Assembly (NCBI GenBank): GCA_905182985.1
Contig: CAJJDN010000023.1
Location: 147,011 to 176,533, forward strand
From: Paramecium sonneborni
Lineage: Eukaryota > Ciliophora > Oligohymenophorea > Peniculida > Parameciidae
Direction of reading: 5' to 3'
Length of the DNA: 29,523 nt
The notes under the pieces: model-generated
The model's database searches: none
What the model saw: only the letters and a program-made list of their open reading frames with translations
What the model was told of the DNA's origin: nothing
Program-made: the position numbers and the translations under genes
Part shown: positions 22,807 through 29,523 of the stretch, piece after piece
Layout of the letters: every line of letters starts with the position of its first letter
Numbering within the stretch: position 1 is the stretch's first letter

Positions 22807-23123
22807 ATGAGCAACAAATAATCAGCTAATACTTAAGAACTCTCTGATGAAGGTATTAATATTCAGCTCTATTCATTTAGAATTTATGAAACTTCATGCA
22901 AAATAATTCTATAGAACTCATGGATAATTGATTGGGAGTAAGTAATAGTATATTCCGATTCCAAAATAGTATAATAATAATGGAAAATTCACTGATGTAA
23001 AATCATTATATATTTCAGCATTTATTGATGGCTACCATGTATAGAAATAATAGTTTGAATACTACTTGTGATAAGGAACGCTGGATTAATGGTTCAAAAG
23101 ATTGGATGGAACATTTATAATGA
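22807..23123 (+). CDS. Small hypothetical protein, 83 aa (copy 1)
   Basis: I do not recognise it. ATG AGC AAC starts a hydrophilic protein (MSNKQSANTQELSDE). A 28-nt intron at 22854-22881 (GTATTA...TTTAG) leads to EFMKLHAKQFYRTHGQLIG and YIPIPKQYNNNGKFTDVKSL. A second intron, 37 nt at 23047-23083, is needed to reach ERWINGSKDWMEHLQ and TGA. That splice is longer than usual and is the weak point; if it is not used the protein ends at a TGA a few codons after FEYYL. It has no membrane segment or cysteine motif. It converges with the 3' end of the FHA/BRCT gene. The identical copy at 23849 is probably the same locus. Confidence 0.55.
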
Positions 23124-23314
23124 TATTATAATATTCTAATTGCAATCTTAATCAATCATTTCATTCTTCTAATTGAAGAATAGTTCTAGCTTCTATAAAT
23201 ATTATAAATATTTTTATAAAATTAATACTAAATAATAATCTATAATATTAATATATAAAATATAATATATAAAATTAAGCAATATGTAAAAATGAAAATT
23301 AAATAAAAATACTT

Positions 23315-23745
23315 TCAAGATTGAAACATACATCCATCCAAAATATAATCTGATGGCATAGAATTTCCAATCTTTGTATCACTTATGGTTATTACATTTT
23401 TACCAGGTCTTTATAAAATCTCTCCACCACCTAATTTTATTAAATATTCGATTTCAGCTTTTGAAGGAGTTACATCGACTTTAACAAAATAATTTCCATT
23501 AAAAATTTTGACTATATTTTCATTTGTTTCAAAATAAGTATCCCTACTTTATAAAATTTATTATATGCTTAATCCAAAAGAATTTACAAATTCATCACTC
23601 TTAGGAATATAATCTTGGAAATTCTAAATCACTTTTCCTTATTTAAGAGAATTAGTCAACCAATCCAAAGTTACTATTTCAGCTCCAAGCATCAAAGCAC
23701 TTAAAAATTTAAAAGTTCTTTTAGGAGGATTATTTAATATTAATA
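23315..23745 (-). pseudogene. Truncated copy of the FHA/BRCT gene 3' end
   Basis: These 431 bp equal the last 143 codons or so of the complete gene at 24357-26377, from NNPPKRTFKFLSALM to the TGA. The copy is cut off at the ambiguous base, with no 5' part. It is best seen as an assembly leftover and not a decayed gene, because the sequence is intact up to the cut. Confidence 0.85.
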
Positions 23746-23746
23746 N
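23746..23746. other. Ambiguous base joining the two repeat copies
   Basis: The single n lies exactly between the end of repeat copy 1 and the start of copy 2. A one-base placeholder is what scaffolding software may insert when two contigs overlap instead of leaving a gap. Confidence 0.9.
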
Positions 23747-24787
23747 ATCAATTATATGTGAAATATTTTAAATTGAATTTTATATTATTAAGTTGTTACA
23801 TATTTTGAACGATTAATTAATTTTTAGATTTTCAAACTTAAAAGTCACATGAGCAACAAATAATCAGCTAATACTTAAGAACTCTCTGATGAAGGTATTA
23901 ATATTCAGCTCTATTCATTTAGAATTTATGAAACTTCATGCAAAATAATTCTATAGAACTCATGGATAATTGATTGGGAGTAAGTAATAGTATATTCCGA
24001 TTCCAAAATAGTATAATAATAATGGAAAATTCACTGATGTAAAATCATTATATATTTCAGCATTTATTGATGGCTACCATGTATAGAAATAATAGTTTGA
24101 ATACTACTTGTGATAAGGAACGCTGGATTAATGGTTCAAAAGATTGGATGGAACATTTATAATGATATTATAATATTCTAATTGCAATCTTAATCAATCA
24201 TTTCATTCTTCTAATTGAAGAATAGTTCTAGCTTCTATAAATATTATAAATATTTTTATAAAATTAATACTAAATAATAATCTATAATATTAATATATAA
24301 AATATAATATATAAAATTAAGCAATATGTAAAAATGAAAATTAAATAAAAATACTTTCAAGATTGAAACATACATCCATCCAAAATATAATCTGATGGCA
24401 TAGAATTTCCAATCTTTGTATCACTTATGGTTATTACATTTTTACCAGGTCTTTATAAAATCTCTCCACCACCTAATTTTATTAAATATTCGATTTCAGC
24501 TTTTGAAGGAGTTACATCGACTTTAACAAAATAATTTCCATTAAAAATTTTGACTATATTTTCATTTGTTTCAAAATAAGTATCCCTACTTTATAAAATT
24601 TATTATATGCTTAATCCAAAAGAATTTACAAATTCATCACTCTTAGGAATATAATCTTGGAAATTCTAAATCACTTTTCCTTATTTAAGAGAATTAGTCA
24701 ACCAATCCAAAGTTACTATTTCAGCTCCAAGCATCAAAGCACTTAAAAATTTAAAAGTTCTTTTAGGAGGATTATTTAATATTAATA
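23747..24787 (+). repeat. Second copy of the 1,041-bp direct repeat
   Basis: Same sequence as 22705-23745. In this copy the minus-strand FHA/BRCT frame continues uninterrupted beyond 24787 into its unique upstream part, while the left side (before 23747) is the join. Confidence 0.95.
23849..24165 (+). CDS. Small hypothetical protein, 83 aa (copy 2)
   Basis: Identical in structure to the gene at 22807-23123, with introns at 23896-23923 and 24089-24125. It converges with the stop of the complete FHA/BRCT gene, 191 bp away. See copy 1 for the product. Confidence 0.5.
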
Positions 24788-26377
24788 AATCAAATTTCTC
24801 TAATTGATTATTAACAATTTCTAAACCTATTTATTTTAAATCATTTTTTTAAGGTATTTCATTTTATGAAAATCCACTAAATGAAATTAAATGTACAACT
24901 TTGTCTTACTTTTAAATTGTTTTTTTGTTTCCCCTTTTTTTTTTCATATTATTCTCATTTTGTTAAAATATTTTTGTTGCTGGCAACTCCATAGAATTAG
25001 TATGTCTAATCTATTATTTTTATTATACAGACTCTTCAGAGGTTTCATCTGAGATTTCATCTGTTATTTTTTTGAGAAGGGTTCCTTTCTTTAAATCACT
25101 TTTGCTTTATTTTTTTCCTTATTTCCAAATTTCTGAAGATTATTATTTTTAATTTTTGTTTTTATTTTTATTTTTGATTGGTGTTTAATCAAATTAATCC
25201 AAAGATTTATTCTTATCCTCTTATGTATCTTCATATTTAGTATTGAATATATTTGACTTAATTTAAGAGAACTTTTTTAATGTTTATTATGGTTAAAGTT
25301 AAATTTATTAATTTGGTATTTCAGGCAAACTTCCAAAAAGATCATTCAATTCTACATTTGAATAATTATTTTCTTATTTCATTTAAACATTATCTGATTA
25401 AACACTATTTAAACGTTTAAACTAAGATTATTCTTACTTTTCACTACTTTTATTTTATAATGAAGAATATGCTTTATCCAAGTCTTCATCAATCATTGTG
25501 CCTTTAATTTCTACTTTATTTTTCTAAAATTATGAGTTCTGATTATTATTATTATTATTAATATTTCCAATCTAGGAATCAAGAATAGTTTAATCTATTT
25601 GAGAAGGCTCTTATATTTATTTATTATTCATCTATGTTATTAATGAAATCTCTTTTTTAGACTTGAATAAATCACTAAATAATGTTCGAGTTTTTTATTA
25701 TTAAGGTTCTACATCCATGCTTTCTGTTTATGTTGAAGAATCAATAGTAGATACAGAATTATGTTTTACCATTTAAGATTAACCTGAATACTGTGATATA
25801 AATTCATTTAAACTTGATACTGTAGGCTAATCAATATCATCTAAAATTAATGTTGAACTCACAAATGGATCTTAAGAACTTAGTACTTAAGTTGTTGAAA
25901 TCTGTTAAGTTGTTGAAACTTGAACTTAAAATTATTATTATGGAACATCCAAAATATCATCTAAAGCCATTGTACCACTAAAATCTTCTAAGATTTATGT
26001 TGTTTGTAATGTGCATTAGTTATTTTGGATGATTGTATCAACCGAATTAATTAATTTGAACTTAAAGTTTTAAAAGTAGTAATTTCTGAGGGGGACCATC
26101 TCAATTATAAAATTTTTTGGAATCTCAACTTTTTGATCCTATTTTAAAGTTGCCTCTTTAAAAACTTAATCTGAATTGCTAAAATGAGTGAAATATACAT
26201 CATTATCAATTAAAGCCTAATATTTACAATATGTATTTTTACCACGCAGAAAAGAACACTTTGAACATTTCTAATGAGATATTTACACTGTTTTGGATCA
26301 CTACCAAACCTATTTTCTCCTTGTAACAATTTATATTTATAGATTTCTCTATCATTCTGATCAAGGACTTATATCAT
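24357..26377 (-). CDS. FHA plus BRCT protein, NBS1/MDC1-like layout, 664 aa
   Basis: The N-terminus (MIQVLDQNDREIYKYKLLQG, then ENRFGSDPKQCKYLIRN and ALIDNDVYFTHFSNSDQVF) matches the strand order of an FHA phosphothreonine-binding domain, though the usual SRRH is not conserved. The middle 370 residues are low-complexity, rich in Q, S, T and N. The C-terminus has one clear BRCT domain (KVVHLISFSGFSQNE; RTFKFLSALMLGAEIVTLDW) and a likely second (GNYFVKVDVTPSKAEIEYLI; GGGEILQRPGKNV). FHA at one end and BRCT at the other is the layout of DNA-break proteins such as NBS1 and MDC1. One 26-nt intron, 26217-26242, keeps a single frame. Without it another frame near 26225-26290 reads a cysteine-rich KCSKCSFLRG, needing a frameshift. 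Confidence 0.8.
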
Positions 26378-26438
26378 AAATTAATTAAGTGTACTTTAAA
26401 ATTAATTGTAAAATTAATAATCACTCAAGAAAATTAAT

Positions 26439-29162
26439 TCATTTTTTTCTTTTATCAGATCCAAACAATTTCTGTAAATTGGTTTGCTTATTAAATTATT
26501 AATTGGTAGTTGTTTTAGGATATAACATCTAAGATATTTATTCAGTCTTAATTCTATTATTCTAAAATTTAGAACTTTAATTTTGCGGCAAGGTGGGAGT
26601 CCTTTCAGAACTAAGTTACATCTTGGTAGAATCTATTGTAAATTTTAGATTCTATATTAGAAATAAAGAATACTCTTAAATCAGGATGTGAATTTTATTA
26701 TTGCATTGTTTTAGAATAAGCATGACTTATTTTAGAAGATTAAATTAGAGAAGATGATTTATTATTTTAATCTTTTCTTTTAATAAAATCTTAAATTTCG
26801 GATTTGCCATAATATTTTTAAACTCTTCTTAAATCAGTATTTAAAACCTAAAAAAAATAAATGAAAACTAATACTTCAACTCTTTCTGGGGAATCCTACT
26901 TATAAGGTAAATCTTCTAAGTTAAGATGGTTAATATCGATCAAATTTGATCTTTTAGATTTATGCTCTGGTTTTTATGGAAGATCTTCTCTAGAAAAATA
27001 AAAATTCTTAAGAATGAGATTAGCAAAATTATCATTATTCTAAATGAATAAATATAAAAATTGTACATATTCTTTTTACAAATTGATATTGTATTATTTT
27101 CTAAATTCAGCATCTCCTTTATTAAATTCTTCTTCATCAAAATTATATTTCAAAGGTTCTGGTTTATAGGGAGGTTTGATTTTTTTATTAACTATTGCTT
27201 CAAAATCAGCATCCGCAAACCAAGGATGAGTTAGGATTTCAATAACTCCTTAAGTTTAACCAATCCTTTAAGAGGGTTCTTTCTCTAGTAACTAATAAAT
27301 CAAGTCTTTTAATTAATCAGAGATTTAAACATAAGGAGGAAATTAAACTTGTTCAGTCAATATGGAATTATATATTTCTTAAGTATTATGAGAATAGAAT
27401 GGTGGTAATCCTGTAACTAATTCATATAACAATGCTCCTAAACAATAACAATCAACTAAATAATTATGACCAGTTTTAAGTAACATTTCTGGTGCCATAT
27501 ATTCAGGTGATCCACAAAAAGAATAAGCAAAATCTTCTGGAGACATATTAGGTTTACTAAGTCCAAAATCACTAAGGAGTAGATGACCATGTAAATCTAA
27601 AAGTATATTCTCAGGTTTGATATCTCGATAAATTATATTTTAAGAATGTAAATATGCCATTCCTATACAAATTTCAACAAAGTAATATTTAGCATCTTAT
27701 TCATTCAGTCTTTTCAGCTTTCTTAAATGATAGAACAATTCTCCTCCTGCACAATAATCCAAAACAAAAGCAATATAATATTTAGTTTCAAAAGCAAAAT
27801 GCAAAGGTGTGATAAATTAATTATCCATCTTTACCATGATATCTCTTTCATTTTAAACTATAACTTCCTTTTGATTTTCCATTATGAAATTCTTATCAAT
27901 CAATTTTAATGCATAAAATTTTCCATTATCTCTTTTTCTTACTAAATAAACTCTTGAAAATCCGCCTACTCCAATACATTTAACAAGCGTGAAATCTTTT
28001 AAGATAACTCTCTTGCCTGAAGTTGGTTATGAATATAATGGTTATAATTAGAGTGTAATTCCTTAAAATACCCCTAATGGTAAATTTGGAAGGCTTAGAT
28101 AATAATCATAAGGAACATTCTTTTAGACACAATAAAATTAACATATTCTATTGATTTCTAAATCTAGTATTATAAATTATACCTAATTATATTTAATCTT
28201 CATCAGTTGATCCTGTCCCTCCTCCTAGTTTTACAAAAGATTTCTCAATACAAGCTATTTTATGAATCAAAAAATTATACAAATTATCAGTTGTTTAGTT
28301 TTGATAATCAAATAAATAATTATATCTAAATAATAATTATTATTATACATTACTTTTAGCTTTTATAAAATAATATTATTTTTAATTGCTTTCTTGGATC
28401 ATAATGATTTGATTCTTCCCCCCTATTTACTTTTTTTATAGAGTCACTTCTTTATTGACTTGATTAATGTAGTTCAGTTGAGTCAACTCTCTTGATAACC
28501 TTCTTGGCATCACTCTTATTTTTAGTCAAAATATATTCAATAGATTATTTTAATGTTTCAGATTCTTGCAACAATGAATTTTTGTTTTGTTTTACGTTGA
28601 AATATTGCTGATATTCCAAATAATGATTATTTTTATATTGTTTTGCACTTTTTATTTATATATCCTGAAAATATTGATCTACTGTAGATTTTGGCATTTT
28701 GTAAGTGTTTTAAGGTGTCTAATTGATTTTACTTTGTTTATTAGCTATCTTCTACTACTTTGTTTCCATCTGTATTGTAGCAAGGGACAAATTCTTTCCC
28801 TTGAGAATTTATCTTTTTAAGTTATTTCCTTCTTCTGTATGAATCCTTTGATCAAGAGACAAAGGAAATTGATGAAATTAAGCATTGAGAGTTTTGAGTC
28901 GCTCACTCTTCTCACTATTTAAATTGTCAATTGATCGATTTTATTGAAGTTAAGTTTTAATACTATTAGTTACTTAGGTGAGAGTATTTCGTTCTTTTTT
29001 AAAGTATTCCAATAAGTCTTGTTTAGGGTTTTGGCCAGTTGTTCTTTCTGTTTTAGCTATTTTGGAGTTACTTTTTTTAGGTTTTAACTCCATATAATAT
29101 GGAGCATCTTGTATACTTCCTCTTCCACTTGAATATAGTGGGGGTGATGCATAATTCTTCAT
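26439..29162 (-). CDS. AGC-type serine/threonine kinase with long N-terminal extension, about 866 aa
   Basis: The kinase domain (about 370-630) is complete: FTLVKCIGVGGFSRVYLV (Gly loop), YALKLIDK (lysine), YCAGGELFYHLRKL, IIYRDIKPENILL (catalytic loop), LSDFGLSKP, and GSPEYMAPEML. After it comes HPWF and an AGC-like tail KPPYKPEPLKYNFDEEEF. The pattern fits S6K, AKT or PKA relatives; catalytic Lys, Asp and DFG are all present. The first 270 residues are S/K/Q-rich and possibly regulatory; residues about 285-350 (IACIEKSFVKLGGGTG onward) have no clear match. Introns are 28326-28353, 28164-28182 (19 nt), 27040-27066 and 26848-26874 (both 27 nt, stop-free) and 26652-26673. The last joins HPDLR to a tail ending LFGSDKRKK. 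If the two 27-nt segments are coding the protein gains 18 hydrophobic residues. Confidence 0.9.
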
Positions 29163-29204
29163 TAACGATATTTATATATTTAATTATAAAGTTAATTTTT
29201 TTAA

Positions 29205-29207
<3 letters not shown>

Positions 29208-29253
<46 letters not shown>
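29208..29253 (+). repeat. Simple (ATT)n microsatellite
   Basis: About 15 uninterrupted ATT units lie in the 97-bp gap between the divergent starts of the AGC kinase gene and the next gene. It is non-coding by position, and length differences between strains are likely. Confidence 0.9.
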
Positions 29254-29259
29254 TATATT

Positions 29260-29523
29260 ATGAGTTACGAATAATCTGTCGATGGATTCTTTCTCAGAAA
29301 TAACCCTCCCTTACTTTAGAAAATGGCTTAAAATATGCCAAGCTCTGAGTTAGACTATTTGTTTCTAACTAAAGAAAGGTAAAAACAGAACTAATAATAA
29401 AAATAATAAGATTATTTTTAGGAAATTGAAATACCTAACTCAATTACTAAAAAACTAAATCAAAAATTACCAGATAAAATTTAAGATTAAAGTTGTATTA
29501 TTCTCAAAAGAGAAAGCTTTAGA
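29260..29523 (+). CDS. Hypothetical protein, 3'-truncated by window end
   Basis: ATG AGT TAC GAA starts 88 codons that stay open to the end of the window. The reading is hydrophilic (MSYEQSVDGFFLRNNPPLLQ, MPSSELDYLFLTKER, a Q-rich stretch, EIEIPNSITKKLNQKLPD). A GT at 29379 with AG further on could be an intron, but reading straight through keeps a sensible frame on both sides, so none is needed. I do not recognise the family from this fragment. It is divergent from the AGC kinase gene across 97 bp. Confidence 0.65.

Larger units (their letters stand above)
22705..23745 (+). repeat. First copy of a 1,041-bp direct repeat
   Basis: This block is repeated at 23747-24787, with an offset of 1,042, and every stretch I compared by eye was identical. 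It holds one complete small plus-strand gene and the last 431 bp of the FHA/BRCT gene. It ends exactly at an ambiguous base. Confidence 0.95.

Noticed and set aside
1..29523. Search for tRNA or rRNA genes, CRISPR arrays, transposase genes and G4T2/G3T3 telomeric repeats
   Set aside because: None seen by eye on either strand. The only repeats are the ATT tracts and the 1-kb duplication.

Overview
This window looks like macronuclear DNA of a Paramecium-type ciliate. Three things show it. Every conserved protein here reads through only if TAA and TAG are glutamine and TGA is the sole stop. About 60 introns can be placed, nearly all 19-37 nt long with GT...AG ends. The DNA is very AT-rich and gene-dense, with intergenic gaps mostly under 200 bp. 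Standard-code open frames are therefore misleading, so I rebuilt the genes by reading with TGA-only stops and joining exons until total length was a multiple of three and protein motifs were continuous.

Layout, left to right: a basic hypothetical protein (+, 79-973); a PP2C phosphatase (-, 1024-2156) divergent from a CDC14 dual-specificity phosphatase (+, 2346-3763); then a run of minus-strand genes: MORN-repeat protein (3863-5223), ABHD17-like hydrolase (5294-6457), EF-hand protein (6584-7560), TTLL9-like tubulin ligase (7675-9636), small coiled-coil protein (9687-10155), AT-hook/C2H2 zinc-finger protein (10301-11044) and a long coiled-coil protein (11157-12881). A small basic protein (+, 12906-13148) starts only 24 bp from the coiled-coil gene. 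Next come a small membrane protein (-, 13309-13888), a SIN3 corepressor (-, 14312-17057), a two-repeat Myb protein (+, 17326-18188), a ubiquitin-like/PI4K-gamma kinase (-, 18275-20176) and a SAS-4/CPAP-like centriole protein with a polyglutamine tract (-, 20241-22256).

From 22705 to 24787 a block of about 1,041 bp occurs twice in direct orientation with one N between the copies. This is most simply an unmerged contig overlap, so the small gene and the 3' end of an FHA/BRCT gene that it carries are probably single-copy. The complete FHA/BRCT gene (-, 24357-26377) follows, then an 866-residue AGC-type kinase (-, 26439-29162), and a divergent 3'-truncated gene (+, 29260-end).

The genes do not form an operon or a defence system. 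Many products fit cilia, basal bodies and cortex (TTLL9, SAS-4, MORN, EF-hand, coiled coils). Others fit phosphorylation and lipid signalling (PP2C, CDC14, AGC kinase, PI4K, ABHD17) or chromatin and DNA repair (SIN3, Myb, zinc finger, FHA/BRCT). I saw no tRNA, rRNA, CRISPR array, transposon or telomeric repeat. I found no convincing undescribed system. The points of most interest are gene-structure features: a start codon split by an intron, stop-free in-frame introns, a TAA-encoded polyglutamine tract, and the assembly duplication.
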